A DNA stretch of 64,000 nt from Henckelia pumila (taxonomy: Eukaryota; Streptophyta; Magnoliopsida; Lamiales; Gesneriaceae), in contig NC_133122.1 in NCBI RefSeq assembly GCF_033568475.1, positions 181,183,449-181,247,448 on the forward strand, written 5' to 3'. The notes under the pieces were generated by a model. It did no database searches. It worked only from the letters and a program-made list of their open reading frames with translations, and was not told the origin of the DNA. How positions within the stretch are numbered: the first letter of the stretch is position 1; the number at the start of each line of letters is the position of its first letter. This document shows, in pieces, positions 1 to 10,904 of the stretch. The position numbers and the translations under genes are program-made.

Positions 1-1784
1 TCATTGAATACAATTCCGCACTGGAAGCTGAATTAGCTAAGGAGAAGACACATGGATGCAAGTTAGACAGATCCCATATATTTGCTGTCAACATGTTTGA
101 GGACATGGAGAAATTTATGAAGGTTCCAGAGGAGTGGGCACCTCCTGAAACTAAGCCTTACACACCAGGGGAAAATCTGCAAAAATGGTTGACGGATGAA
201 AAGGCCAGGGATCAGTTTGTGATTCGTGCTGGTTCAGACACGGAAGTTTTGTGGAATGATGCCAGGCAGTCAAAATCTGAGCTTGTTTACAAGAAAACCT
301 ATTGGACAGAAAATTTTGTGCAGTGGTCTCCATTGGGGACATACCTGGCCACAGTACATAGGCAGGGCGTTGCTGTTTGGGGTGGTGATACCACTTTTAA
401 TCGATTGATGCGATATGCTCATCCTCAGGTAAAACTGATTGATTTTTCTCCCGGAGAGAAATTTTTGGTGACCTATAGCAGCCATGAACCAAGCAACCCT
501 CATGGGGTTGTTATAAACATTTTTGATGTGAGAACTGGAAAAGTCAGGAGAAATTTCAAAGGGAGTGCAGATGAATTTGCTATTGGTGGAGGTGTCGGTG
601 GTGTATCTTGGCCGGTTTTCAAGTGGGTTGGTGGAAAAGATGACCAGTACTTTGCCAGGATTGGGAAAAATGTAGTTTCTGTTTATGAAACTCAGACCTT
701 TAGTCTCGTATCTATGAAGGTTGATAGTGTTATGGACCTCAGTTGGTCACCCACAGATGCCATTCTTGCTCTCTTTGTTCCTGAACTCGGAGGAGGAAAT
801 CAGCCTGCAAGGGTGAGTCTCGTACAAATCCCTAGCAAAGATGAATTGAGACAAAAGAATCTCTTTAGCGTCAGCGATTGTAAAATGTACTGGCAGAGCA
901 ATGGCGATTACCTTGCTGTTATAGTTGATCGATACACAAAAACCAAGAAAAGCACATATACTGGCTTCGAGCTTTTCAGAATCAAAGAACGAGACATACC
1001 AATTGAGGTACTGGAGCTGGAAAATAAGAGTGATAAGATAATTGCATTTGCTTGGGAGCCAAAGGGCCACAGATTTGCAGTTATCCATGGTGATAATCCG
1101 AGGCCAGATGTTAGTTTCTATTCAATGCGCAGTGGTAACACAGGCCGTGTGACAAAGCTCATTACTCTGAAGGGCAAGCAGGCAAATGCTCTCTACTGGT
1201 CCCCAGCTGGTCACTTCATAATATTGGCAGGATTGAAAGGTTTTAATGGGCAATTGGAGTTTTACAATGTTGATGAACTTGAAACCATGGGAAACGCTGA
1301 GCATTTCATGGCAACAGATGTTGAATGGGACCCAACAGGAAGATATGTGATGTCAGCAGTTACATCTGTTCACGAGATGGAAAATGGATTCAACGTTTGG
1401 TCTTTCAACGGAAAGATGCTATATAGAATACTCAAGGATCATTTCTTCCAATTTTTGTGGCGCCCAAGACCCCCATCCCTTTTGAGTGCTGAGAAGGAAG
1501 AAGAGATCGCCAAGAACTTGAAAAAATACAGCAAGAAGTATGAAGCAGAGGATCAAGACGTTTCTTTGCTGCTGAGCGAGCAGGATCGAGAGAAGAGAAA
1601 AATGTTGAAGGAAGAGTGGGACCGGTGGGTCAGTGAATGGAGGCTATTCCATGAAGAAGAGAAACTCTACCGGCAGGAACTTAGAGATGGTGAAGCCAGT
1701 GGAGAAGAAGAGGAATATGAGGCCAAAGAAATCGAAGTTGAGGAGGAGTTGGATGTTTCGGAGGAGGTGATTTCCTTCGACTAG
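1..1784 (+). CDS. TIF3B1: Eukaryotic translation initiation factor 3 subunit b, 3' part (5' end outside window)
   Basis: eIF3b is a scaffold subunit of the eIF3 complex, which binds the 40S subunit in the cytoplasm during translation initiation. The frame is open from base 3, so the first Met at 93 is internal: codons before it encode the end of the RRM (KLDRSHIFAVNMF). About 593 residues are visible, against roughly 700 for the plant protein. Landmarks in order are the family motif PGENLQKWLTDEKARDQ, then a WD-like beta-propeller with WSPLGTYL, FSVSDCKMYW, ERDIPIEVLELE, AWEPKGHRFAVIHGD and LAGLKGFNGQLEF, then KYSKKYEAEDQDVSLLLSEQ, and an acidic tail ending at the TAG of 1782-1784. Compared with plant homologues as I remember them, a few residues are missing near codon 208 (FSLVSMKVD). 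No intron interrupts the visible 1.78 kb and I see no disabling mutation. A retrocopy is possible but unproven. Confidence 0.95.
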   Translation, partial: IEYNSALEAELAKEKTHGCKLDRSHIFAVNMFEDMEKFMKVPEEWAPPETKPYTPGENLQKWLTDEKARDQFVIRAGSDTEVLWNDARQSKSELVYKKTYWTENFVQWSPLGTYLATVHRQGVAVWGGDTTFNRLMRYAHPQVKLIDFSPGEKFLVTYSSHEPSNPHGVVINIFDVRTGKVRRNFKGSADEFAIGGGVGGVSWPVFKWVGGKDDQYFARIGKNVVSVYETQTFSLVSMKVDSVMDLSWSPTDAILALFVPELGGGNQPARVSLVQIPSKDELRQKNLFSVSDCKMYWQSNGDYLAVIVDRYTKTKKSTYTGFELFRIKERDIPIEVLELENKSDKIIAFAWEPKGHRFAVIHGDNPRPDVSFYSMRSGNTGRVTKLITLKGKQANALYWSPAGHFIILAGLKGFNGQLEFYNVDELETMGNAEHFMATDVEWDPTGRYVMSAVTSVHEMENGFNVWSFNGKMLYRILKDHFFQFLWRPRPPSLLSAEKEEEIAKNLKKYSKKYEAEDQDVSLLLSEQDREKRKMLKEEWDRWVSEWRLFHEEEKLYRQELRDGEASGEEEEYEAKEIEVEEELDVSEEVISFD

Positions 1785-2648
1785 AGGTCTATCCGAGTAT
1801 TGTCAAACCATGGCTCTCTAGAAGTGCTTGTTAGGCCCAATCTTTTTCTTTTTCTTTTTCTTTTTTTTTTAATCCTTTTTATTTGTTTTTTATATTTATA
1901 AATAATAATGAAATAATTATTTTATTGTTTTAATAATTAAATATTCGAAAAAAAAAAATTATTTTAATTATTTATATTATTTAATCAATAAATATTTATT
2001 TTAAATAAAAAATAAAATTTTAATTTTAATTAATAAAATTATTTATATTATTTAATCAATAAATATTTATTTTTTAATTAATAAAAATATTAATTATATA
2101 ATTTGTAAAAATATTTATTAACGATAAAATATTTTTTTTATAAAAACAATATTAATTATATAATTTGTAAAAATATGTTGAATAAAGTAATTAATATATG
2201 TGATAAGATTTTTTTTGGTGTAAGATTTGGTGTAAATGGCTTGAAGATGAATGTTGTATTTGGTGCAGAAATTTCACTATTTTAGTGCAAAACTTGCACC
2301 AAAATAGTGTTTGTGATTGAAGATGACCTTATGAACGTGGGATAGTGCAACCATTTTGTTTTCATCATTATCATTCAGATTACCTTGGAAACTTTTTGTG
2401 TCGTTTGTCGAATGGATGATTTTTTAGTAATTGTTACGAGGAAAGTAACCCGAACCTCTTGACATGTTATTTTGTAGAAGCATTCTTGGGATATTCCTCA
2501 TTATGAAACTTTTCTTTCGAACTTTGGTCTAAAAACATGAAGAAAAAAAATCCTCCAAAAAAAAAAACACTCATTACTTATCAAAAATCATAATTAATAG
2601 TAAAAAGTAGTGCCCCTCGGTCCCGGGTCATCTCACGAAAAGTTATAA
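1785..2648. other. AT-rich 3' flank of eIF3b with a possible small MITE
   Basis: There is no gene here. After the eIF3b stop come a pyrimidine tract (about 1845-1875) and a very AT-rich stretch to about 2210. The segment at about 2200-2335 has repeated GGTGTAA/TTGCACC blocks in opposite orientation and an imperfect palindrome around 2275-2310, as in small MITEs. I could not define its ends or a target duplication. Confidence 0.4.
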
Positions 2649-3337
2649 GGGCATCTGTACTCATGAGCCTTTACAAGGGGTTTATGTTATGACACGTCAC
2701 TGCCACCATCAAAATTTAAAAACCTCATATCTTTTAAAACATCTTTCAATTATCATAAACTTCTTCAACAACTTTTATGGGCCCACTTTCAATTTTCTTA
2801 TTTTAATTCCAAATTTCATTTCTCTTTATTTATAATTTAATTTACCATATCTTCAATTAAAAAAATTAACAATATTTCAATTTATAACATTAATTTTTAT
2901 GATATTAATAATTTAACAAAAATAAACTAAAAAACTATAAAAATAAGTATTTATCGGATAGTTTGGATCATTTAAAATTTATTTTAATGAAAATTAAATT
3001 ACATAAACTAAGAAAATAATATTACATAAAATGGTGAAATAAAAAACAAAATACAAAATAAAAAAGTACCCAAATTTATACCAAAACAAAAAAAAAAGCA
3101 AAAAAGAAAACAGAAAGTAGAAAAAAAAATTAAAAAAATTAAACAGGCGAAGGGTCCCGCAACTTGGCAGTGCACTCCCCCTCCTGCGCCTACAACTAAT
3201 TTTTAAAAATATATATAAACCGATCCCAAGATTTTACGACCGATTTATAGAAAAAATTATAAACCCCACCCGAGCAATGGGGGTGGGGTTTATGATGAGA
3301 AGTTTATATTTTTATCAATCTCCCATTACGGATGCCC
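2649..3337. mobile_element. PIF/Harbinger-type MITE, TSD TAA
   Basis: The left end starts GGGCATCTGTACT and the right end, read on the other strand, starts GGGCATCCGTAAT. These are short terminal inverted repeats of the GGGCATC type common in plant Harbinger MITEs. The flanking trinucleotide TAA is present on both sides (2646-2648 and 3338-3340), matching the 3-bp TWA target duplication of that superfamily. The interior has no coding capacity. The element is non-autonomous and 689 bp long. Confidence 0.7.
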
Positions 3338-3955
3338 TAACCAAAATCTTTTTTATGACATTAACTTGGAACATTGTGCATCTGAAACTCCTTTTACCAA
3401 GATCAATATAGTTATACGTAACCCAAAGCAATAGAATGATAAACCAAAAGGTTTTTAGGATCTTAAAAATAATGAATTAGTATTTTCATTAAAAACACTT
3501 AACCAACCAGGCAACCAAATGTTTTGGCTCAGCATTAACTATCAATTTTTTAAGTCTAGGTTAATTTTGATCATATATTATAGCTCCCAAAGATTTATTA
3601 ATTATTAAGTAATTAGATATGTAAATGAACCAAGCGTCTTTTGAGATATTCGGAGCTCGATTCGATAAATTAAACTCATTTCGGCTCGTTTAATGAGGTT
3701 CATTTGTTAGAAATTTAATAATAATTGTGATTGAAACCATATATCACAACAACCAAGAATTCATGTCGAATTAAAAGAAAATAAATAATAGTAAACACAT
3801 AACTGAATCCATTGATTGATTTAGCGTCAGAGTTATGGATCTTCCAAGACAACAGAGAATCGACCACCTTATTCTTTTTTGAGATGGGAACCAAGATAGA
3901 GATCTATGTATACCGTATATATTCTGTAATTATTTTCTGCGTCTTGGGCCATAAC
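3338..3955. other. Intergenic, nothing recognised
   Basis: AT-rich sequence without a convincing reading frame, element end or RNA gene. Confidence 0.5.
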
Positions 3956-3998
3956 CACACACACACACACACACACACACACAAATATATAAATATAT

Positions 3999-4037
<39 letters not shown>
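3956..4037. repeat. Compound CA/TA microsatellite
   Basis: A run of CA dinucleotides (about 3956-3983) passes directly into TA-rich repeats interrupted by AAATA (to about 4037). Confidence 0.95.
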
Positions 4038-4373
4038 ATTGAAGCAGTCTTCCGCCCATCACAGAAGACCTAATTGAGCTGGGTTTCTACACATAGGTGG
4101 ATCATACCAATTTGTTTTAATACTTTAAAAACTCATAATTAATCACATCATCTTATTGGGTTATTTATTATATAGCAGTACATATACAATTAATTAATTT
4201 ATGTAAGCCCACTGACATGAGTCAATTTTATGTGTTTTTATTGCATGGTTTCTATGTGTTTTGCATTAGTTTCACTTCATTCTGTTTGTGTAAAGTTAGT
4301 TTATTTGCATTTAGTTTTTTCTCATGCATATTGTTCATTCCTCTTGCATTTTTGGTTGATTTGATAGGAAAAT

Positions 4374-4770
4374 GAATCACATTTGTTGGGCAAAACCAGG
4401 GTGCGCTCGGCCCATCAATTCTTACCGCCCGAGCGCGACAATGAAGAAAATAAAAGAAAAGGGCAGAGAAGGGTGCGCTCGAGCGGTCAAATCTTGTAGC
4501 CCGAGTGCGTCCTCGAGAAAAACACATAAAATAGGCAAAGTACCCCCCCCCCCCCCCGCACCCGTGCCGTCAAATCCTACCGCGCGGGCGCTCTTGCGAT
4601 TTTGGAAAATTTTATTTTTCGGATGTTTTACATGAAAAGAACTCTTGGGCACTATAAATAGATATCTGGACGTTTTTAAGGGTTCAATGCGCAGAAGATT
4701 TAGGAGAGGCGGCTACCGAAGATTGGAGGCGTTCTTCATCTCGTTTTCAGTTTTTTCCAACAATCTCCCA
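4374..4770 (+). repeat. LTR-like fragment with GC-rich motifs and a TATA box
   Basis: Three copies of a GC-rich motif of the form GCGCTCG...CCCGAGCGC lie at about 4400-4440, 4471-4513 and 4560-4600, the last after a C15 run. They are followed by a TATA box CTATAAATAG at about 4652-4661 and a possible leader. The GC-rich blocks in an AT-rich setting, followed by a promoter, resemble the U3/R part of an LTR, and the gypsy LTRs at 10 kb also carry GC-rich blocks. I found no matching second LTR or target duplication, so this is an inference. Confidence 0.3.
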
Positions 4771-6014
4771 CATGGGCTACATAATTTATCTGGATATTGT
4801 ACATGAAAAAAATGGGTTGATCTCTTGCTATCCAAACAAAAATATTCCATAACAATATGGTCTATTGATCATGCCAATAAAAAACCAAAGAGGATTTCAT
4901 GTCAATATAGAACTAAAGAGGCTTTCGCTACTTTTTTAAATCACTATACCCTCAGTGATCACAATAAAGGCATAACCAATAACGTCATAGATCAAGTATG
5001 GATGTGTAGCATGGAAATACGCAAATGTGATCCTAGAATAAAACATGTATTTCCAACTGGTCCTCTTAATGACTCAAAGAGTCCAATAACAAACTTTCAA
5101 CCAAATGCTAAACCGCAAGAAATTCCATAACTTTATTTCAAAGTAATTCAAATAAAACTTAGTCTGTACATGCTCAAATCGAATATAAACTCTCATTATA
5201 TAGGCATATCATCTATATGGACAACACCGATGTGTGTTACATGCCCACAAAACATCTCAGTTGGCCAACTCATAACAAATGCGTCCAAAGTTATGGAATT
5301 TTAAAAAATTATGCTCAGTTGACACACAATCACTCTGGATTATTTCTTTCACAACCAAAAATTTCATGTCAATAATATGCTTTGTCCTCGACAAGATTCA
5401 CTTGCACTTTAAATATAACGTAACGATTTTATTATCACAATTAAAGTGATCATTTTCGGTGATAAAATGTCACAGCTTTATTCGGAGTTCGTATATCTGA
5501 CTATATCCAAATGTCATATCTCCAATATGTGAGGATAAAATCTTTAGCTCAATTTAAATATCGCATAACCCAATTAATAATCCAACATCAGGTTTCTTAA
5601 ATATCTGCCCAACATTCCAATAATGTACACAATATCCAAACGCGTATAACCTTATGCATGGATACACACTCCTACTGAACATGAGATATATGCAACGATC
5701 AATTGCAACAACATAAACATTAATATATTTTTTCTTAATGCCGACTTTCCCAATGTACTTTCCCACTAAAGTCAACTACCTCAATAAACTTTGCATGCCT
5801 ATATCAAAAAGAGTCGAGGAACCAATACTAATCACATTTGAATTTGAGACAAAACTTGAAATTTCATTTCCAAATGAATACAAAAAAACTTGATTTGTCC
5901 AAACATGAAACCAAAAATCAAATTCCGTCTAAATGATTGTACAATTAACAAAAATATTTTTCAAATTCAAATGATAAGATCAACTTTGCTAACCAGTTTT
6001 TGAGTACTTTTGCA
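4771..6014. other. Unassigned repeat-like sequence upstream of the ankyrin remnant
   Basis: The stretch has mixed composition and begins CAATCTCCCACATGGGC. It looks like degraded transposon interior, but I cannot place it in a family. The 101-codon frame at 4825-5130 has no recognisable domain. The stretch occupies the place where the 5' ankyrin-repeat exons of the next gene should be. Confidence 0.3.
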
Positions 6015-7283
6015 GTTTTAAGGCTGTTTCACAAATTGGGTTGGGGCATTTTACGATGCATTGGTACGTAATATCCTTCACTTACTGCTAATTATATATA
6101 CATACAAGGGGAAAAATGTACCTTGTGACAAGCTGTTGAATGTCTACAAATTAATATTTCAGTTCCAGAGATCAAGTACATTCATCACAGAAAGTTGGTA
6201 CACGATGAAGCTGAGAAGCTCCTCATCTGTATGTTCAAGGAGATACAAAAGTTGAGTAAGTCGGATCTCGATATCAAGCATTTATGATGCTATCAAGCAT
6301 GGGATCGTTGAATTCATAGATGAAATGCTGAAATATAATCCTGATATCATATGGAAAAAGGACAAGAAAGGAAGAACAATTTTTGCGCATGCGATTGTAT
6401 TGCGCCAAGAAAAGATCTTCAGCCGTATATACGGCCTAGGAACTAAGAAGAGCATAATGGCCCGGAGACACGATGTTTTCAAAAACAACTACTTGCACCT
6501 GGCCGCGAAACTATCTCCCCCTTCTCAACTAGAACGCGTGTCTGGCGCAGCCTTGCAGATGCAGAGGGAACTACAATGGTTTAAGGTGATCAAAATATTT
6601 AAGAGTTTTTGTACAGAATCTTTCAGTTAACACTAGCTCGTTTTGTGTGCACGTAGGAAGTTGAGAGCATTGTACAACCGAAGCTGAAAGAAGAAGTGAA
6701 CGAGAACAACAAAACACCAATCACTTTGTTTACAGAGGAGCACAAGAAACTGTCCAAGGATGCAAAAACTTGGATGAAGAACACGGCGGGATCGAGCATG
6801 ATCGTGGGCACGCTCATCGCTGCTGTCATGTTTACGACAGCTTTCACGGTCCCAGGAGGCAACAAAAACGACGACGGCCTACCGACCATGTTAGAATCCC
6901 AGCCACGCCCCTTCTTCATATTCATGTTCTCAAATGCCTTGTCCATGTTCAGTTCCTCCACTTCTCTGCTCATGTTCTTGGGAATTCTCACGGCTCGATT
7001 TTCGGAACAAGACTACCTCAAGTCCTTGCCCACCAAGCTCATCTTCGGCCTCATGTGCTTGTTTTTCTCCATTGTTACCATGATGTCTTCCTTCGGGGCC
7101 GCCTTGTAATTGATCCTTCACGATCAGTTGCCTTGGGTTACGGTTCCCATCATCGTTCTTTCCACCATTCCTATAGCTCTTTTCTCTCTTCTTCAGTTCC
7201 CACTCTTGATCGAGATGATCTATCGGACCTATGGCTCTGGGAATTTCGATAAGGCCAAGAAAACTAGATATTTTTCCCCTTGA
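6015..7283 (+). pseudogene. Ankyrin-repeat/PGG-domain membrane protein remnant (ACD6/ITN1-like)
   Basis: Plant ankyrin-PGG proteins are plasma-membrane or ER proteins with cytosolic ankyrin repeats and four C-terminal membrane helices. Only the 3' part is here: exon 6015-6063, intron to 6162, exon 6163-6585, intron 6586-6656, last exon from 6657. Visible motifs are YDAIKHGIVEFIDEML, NNYLHLAAKL, the PGG-domain core KTWMKNTAGSSMIVGTLIA and AFTVPGGN, then hydrophobic helices. There are two breaks. A 1-base shift near 6255-6285 separates the frame before YDAIKHG from the frame after it. An in-frame TAA at 7107-7109 cuts off the last helix, although the same frame continues with family-typical sequence (RTYGSGNFDKAKKTR) to TGA at 7281-7283. 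No ankyrin exons were found upstream. It is most likely a 5'-truncated pseudogene; a sequencing error at one site cannot be excluded. Confidence 0.8.
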
Positions 7284-7636
7284 TGATCATTTTCTTTTTG
7301 ACATCGATGATCTACTTCTTGTGTTTCTCTACATCCCTTGCTGGTTTGCTTGAAGTTTTATGATCATGTGTGAGTATGTTATTGTAGTAATATATGTGGT
7401 GACAATTTTTGATACATTTCACTTTCTAAATTTGATATTTTTGCTTCTTCGTGTATAATAATAGAGTATACTCATTATAGTGTATCATCTACATAATACA
7501 CTTTAGCGGAAATTTTGAGGAAAAAAAATAAAAATAAAATAAGTCTATAAGTTGAATGAAACGCCCTAATACAATTCGTTCGCTCGTTCTAAATTGGATG
7601 ACTAATAACTATGCATACAGCATAACAATTATAATT

Positions 7637-8131
7637 TCAAAAGAAAACGATCTCTGCCTTGTTGAGTAGCGTAAACTCGAATCTTCCATGTTGTTCTTCC
7701 CAGCGAAGCCCGATTTCGTCGTTCGTTCTGAGTCCTCGTCTTTTAACGAAATCTTTCCTCCAACCATTGATGAGTGTGTAGCTCTTAGTTATCCACGTTT
7801 TCAGCGTAAGCCTGTGCTCCGTCTTCGTATCGACGTCGTAGAAAACAAGCTCCACACCTATCTTCTTGTCGAAATCTCCAACGTGAGGCAACACATGTTT
7901 TTCAACAGCTTTCATTCCCAGCAGAAGCCTCGACGACCCGTCCACGTCGCTCTTGTGCAGCTTTTTCTTGATCGTCCAATGCTCGACGTCGATTTGACTA
8001 TCCGAAATCGGGGCGGTGATCGCTACTCCGAACAGTACGATAGTTGTCGAACATGCATCGGCGGTGGAAACATTCAGAGAAGCTTGGCCTCGGTGATTCT
8101 CTTCTCCGGAAGAAGAAGCGGTGAATGCCAT
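7637..8131 (-). CDS. B3 DNA-binding domain protein (At1g05920/At2g31720-like)
   Basis: This is a 164-residue intronless gene. B3 domains bind DNA in the nucleus; this short single-B3 family has no well-defined targets. The N-terminal 48 residues are low complexity. From about residue 50 the B3 fold is recognisable: HWTIKKKLHKSDVDGSSRLLL (a DNA-contacting strand-loop region), AVEKHVLP, the DVDTKTEHRLTLKTW core, SYTLINGWRKDFVKRRGLRTNDEIGLRW, and the final strand RFEFTLL. No helix- or transactivation-type extra domain is seen, and the length fits the family. The ATG at 8129-8131 is the first in frame and lies about 35 bases downstream of a TATA box. The frame is intact. Expression is unknown, and members of this family are often weakly expressed and fast-evolving. 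Confidence 0.85.
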   Translation of the reverse strand: MAFTASSSGEENHRGQASLNVSTADACSTTIVLFGVAITAPISDSQIDVEHWTIKKKLHKSDVDGSSRLLLGMKAVEKHVLPHVGDFDKKIGVELVFYDVDTKTEHRLTLKTWITKSYTLINGWRKDFVKRRGLRTNDEIGLRWEEQHGRFEFTLLNKAEIVFF

Positions 8132-8165
8132 GCAAAATACTATTTGTTTGGTATGATCAATGTTA

Positions 8166-8173
8166 TATTTATA
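8166..8173 (-). promoter_or_regulatory. TATA box of the B3 gene
   Basis: TATAAATA read on the minus strand, about 35 bases upstream of the ATG at 8131. With a start site some 25-30 bases downstream, the leader would be only about 10 nt. The ATG is the first in frame. Confidence 0.5.
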
Positions 8174-8437
8174 GAAGTGCGTGCGGTTTCGAGTCCTACT
8201 AGGATATGTTAGTTTTCAGAGATTTCATAAATATCTATTTAATTATCTGAATGAAATATAAAAGTTTCCTAATTTAAAATTTAAATATTTGGGGAAGATC
8301 GAGTTGCATGGGATCCTAGAGAATCCGGGAAGATATCAATTTATTTAGGTGCGTAAAATTATTATTATTCGTTGAATTTTAATTTAATTATTTCAAATTC
8401 CGTATTTAAAAGTTTGAATGATCGATAAAATCTTGAA

Positions 8438-8468
<31 letters not shown>

Positions 8469-8732
8469 CAATATTTTTTTAAAAAAAAAACAGCTGGGAA
8501 GATTTTTTTTAAAAAAAATTTCTTTATTCAACCTAATATTTTAAAAATAATCTGATAATCATGAGTGAACTTAATTAAAATTTAAATAATTTGCGTAGAT
8601 AGATAAAAAAAAATTTGAAATATTTCTAAACAAATTGAAACTCAATTAGAACACACGCCTCCCGGAGTCGAGGGATTCAAAAATCATAATGGTGGTTATT
8701 ATTATTATTATTATTATTTGAATAAATGGTTG
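8174..8732. other. AT-rich intergenic with TA and TTA microsatellites
   Basis: A (TA)n run lies at about 8438-8465 and a (TTA)n run at about 8696-8718. Nothing else is recognised. Confidence 0.6.
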
Positions 8733-9419
8733 TTATTTTTTATATTTAGAATCAGGATGAATGCTCTTGCACAACTCCTTGCCATTAAAGAAATGTTGCA
8801 GCATTTGTTGAACCTTTGGTATTCTAGTAGATCCGCCAACCAGCACCACGTCGTCGATACTTTCCTTCTCCATCTGGGCATCTTCCAAACAATCTTTAAC
8901 ATGTTTGATGCATTTATAAAATAAATCCATGTTGAGTTCCTCGAATTTCGCACGAGTTATTTTGAAGTCAAAGTGATGGAATCGATTCCTCGCGGAAGAC
9001 AGATTCTTCTTTTCTTTGCCCTCTCACAAGATGACCTAAGTCTCCTCCATTCTGATATCTCTTTTATGTCTTCTCTTGAACTCTTATCACTCTGTACCAA
9101 AGGGTCGCTAAATCTCCGACCAATCAATCTTTTAGCATCTGCAAAAAAACCAATACTAAATAATCATATTGATCCAGGAGTGAGAAAAAAATAACATTGT
9201 CTCACCAAAAATGGTGTTGGTTGGGTTCATGGCAACAAGATTCTTGGCGGAACCGCCGATGAGGCGTTCGGTTTCACTGAATGCTACGTACGAAGGCGTT
9301 GTGCGGTTGCCCTGATCGTTAGGTATGATCTCTGCACGATCATGGCGCCACACGGCTACGCATGAATAAGTTGTGCCCAAATCGATTCCAATGTCGGGTC
9401 CTTGGCTTCTTCGGGCCAT
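8733..9419 (-). pseudogene. Cytosolic HSP70/HSC70 pseudogene with a large internal deletion
   Basis: HSP70 is an ATP-driven chaperone. Exon 1 (9419-9206) encodes the start of the nucleotide-binding domain: [14 protein letters not shown] (phosphate loop 1), [24 protein letters not shown] and NPTNTIF. The intron 9205-9139 (GT-AG) splits the Asp of NTIF-D-AKRLIG, the usual intron site in plant HSC70 genes, so this is not a processed copy. Exon 2 starts AKRLIGRRFSDP. It then jumps to sequence equivalent to [13 protein letters not shown], so roughly 170 residues of the domain are missing by comparison with the family. A stop codon and frame change follow before the block [18 protein letters not shown] (phosphate loop 2). 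The copy ends after [12 protein letters not shown], lacking the rest of the NBD and all of the substrate-binding domain. It cannot make a chaperone. Confidence 0.9.
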
Positions 9420-9941
9420 GGTTGATCTTCTTCAGTGCATTGAAAAGCTTTATAGGTGGTAGATTATGCAGTGTATGGTGAGAAGAATACTATTAAGTAT
9501 AATGAAGAGAAACTTCGGAGCAAAAGCTTTGCAAATGAATAGTTATTGGAAATTTTTTGGTGTGTGTGATTGTCAATCATATCGGTAAAATCTATGTTCT
9601 TTTTTTTTCCATATTTTTCATGGAACATAAATTTTATTGTGTTCAAATCATTATGGGGGGAAATTATTTGTTAATTAAGCGGCCATCTACAAAATTAACT
9701 AGATAACATTTTTAATTCGAAATTATTATTTTACAAGTTTTAATATATGGCGGAAGAGACCAAAAAATAGTACCTAGTACTTTTATTTTGTTTTGTGTTT
9801 TAATTTTATGCTTGTGTATGTTGATAAGGATTCCAAGTTGAATTTAATAAAATAATGGATGCTAGGAGTGTTTTAATTTATGTAAAAACAATATTAGTAA
9901 GAGTGTTTTTAGTACTGCATGCTAGGAAAATTTGAAGCTTG
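9420..9941. other. 5' flank of the HSP70 pseudogene
   Basis: AT-rich and without genes. It ends at the target duplication of the gypsy element. Confidence 0.5.
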
Positions 9942-9946
9942 CAATT

Positions 9947-10890
9947 TGATGCGATCATGGATGGTTCGCGTGTTGATCGAGTGGCTGAGGATTCGTTGGA
10001 AATGCCAAGAGGACCAGTTACGAGAGGCCGAGCTCAGAAATTCAAGAAAGAACTTCAATCCTTGATGTTGAAGTCATACGAGGGCGTTGGATTTCTTGAT
10101 ATTCAGTTTGGAGGATGTTCTAATCTTATTGAGGTCAAAGGAGGTCAAAAAAGTAAAAAAATTAAAGACCAAGCTCGAAGCTGCGGCGCGTCCGCGCCTT
10201 TTGATTGCGCGCCCGCGCGTCCGGATATCAAATTGACGAAGTTTTGCGAACTCTCGACGCGCCCGCACTGCCTTCTCGCGCACCGGCGCCGTGTCCTGCG
10301 CAACTGCGGCGCGCCCGCGCCAAGCCCTAGTGCCCGCCCCGACATATTTTACATACACCGAAGGTGTTTGTGTGTGTGCGAGATATTATCTTATTTTGAT
10401 ATTCTATGCTATTTTTAAGTCTTTTATTCCTACTAAAAAACTTTAGGAGATATCTTTGATATCTTTTTGATTTATTTTGCGTTATCTTTCAATATTTTGG
10501 GTTGTAATATAAATACTACAACATTCATTATTTTTAATAACAATTAAGATTTTCAGAATATTGATTATTCAATACAAAATTCTCTCTAAAATTTTATCAA
10601 AGCTTTTGTTTTACCCAAAATCAAACTTATCAAAGTTTCATAGTTTTGTGGCGTTTATCAGTCGATTTTCAATTGGGTTGTCAAAAACAGGTTCCTTTGA
10701 AGGTCTAATTGGATTATTGATTGTTTTCTATCGTGATTCCTTGTTGCTAGTTACGTGTTCATCTAGAGGTGGAGATCCAAATCTGTTACTTGTTTCAAAG
10801 TCGGGACACAAATCCTTGAATTCTTTTGTTATCGAATTGAGGTGCGATTCGTTGTAATCGTGTTGCCTTTCATACATAAGATTCATATCA
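9947..10890 (+). repeat. 5' LTR of the gypsy element
   Basis: 944 bp, TG...CA. It carries GC-rich blocks (GCGCGCCCGCGC type) at about 10180-10340 that are longer than in the 3' LTR (870 bp). It contains a copy of the 3' end of the pol frame (from about 9950), as expected because pol overlaps the 3' LTR. Confidence 0.93.
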
Positions 10891-10904
10891 GTTGGTATCA
10901 AAGC
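10891..10904 (+). other. Primer-binding site
   Basis: GTTGGTATCAAAGC follows the 5' LTR directly. It resembles the initiator-Met tRNA site (TGGTATCAGAGC) with one change (A for G). Confidence 0.75.

Noticed and set aside
4825-5130. 101-codon frame in the 4.8-kb repeat-like region
   Set aside because: It has no recognisable motif, low-complexity codon use and no gene context.
6770-7252. 160-codon frame overlapping the PGG domain
   Set aside because: It is in the wrong frame relative to the conserved KTWMKNTAGSS sequence, and its His-rich text is a shadow.
7688-8212. 174-codon plus-strand frame opposite the B3 gene
   Set aside because: It has no domain, while the minus strand encodes a clear B3 domain with a TATA box.
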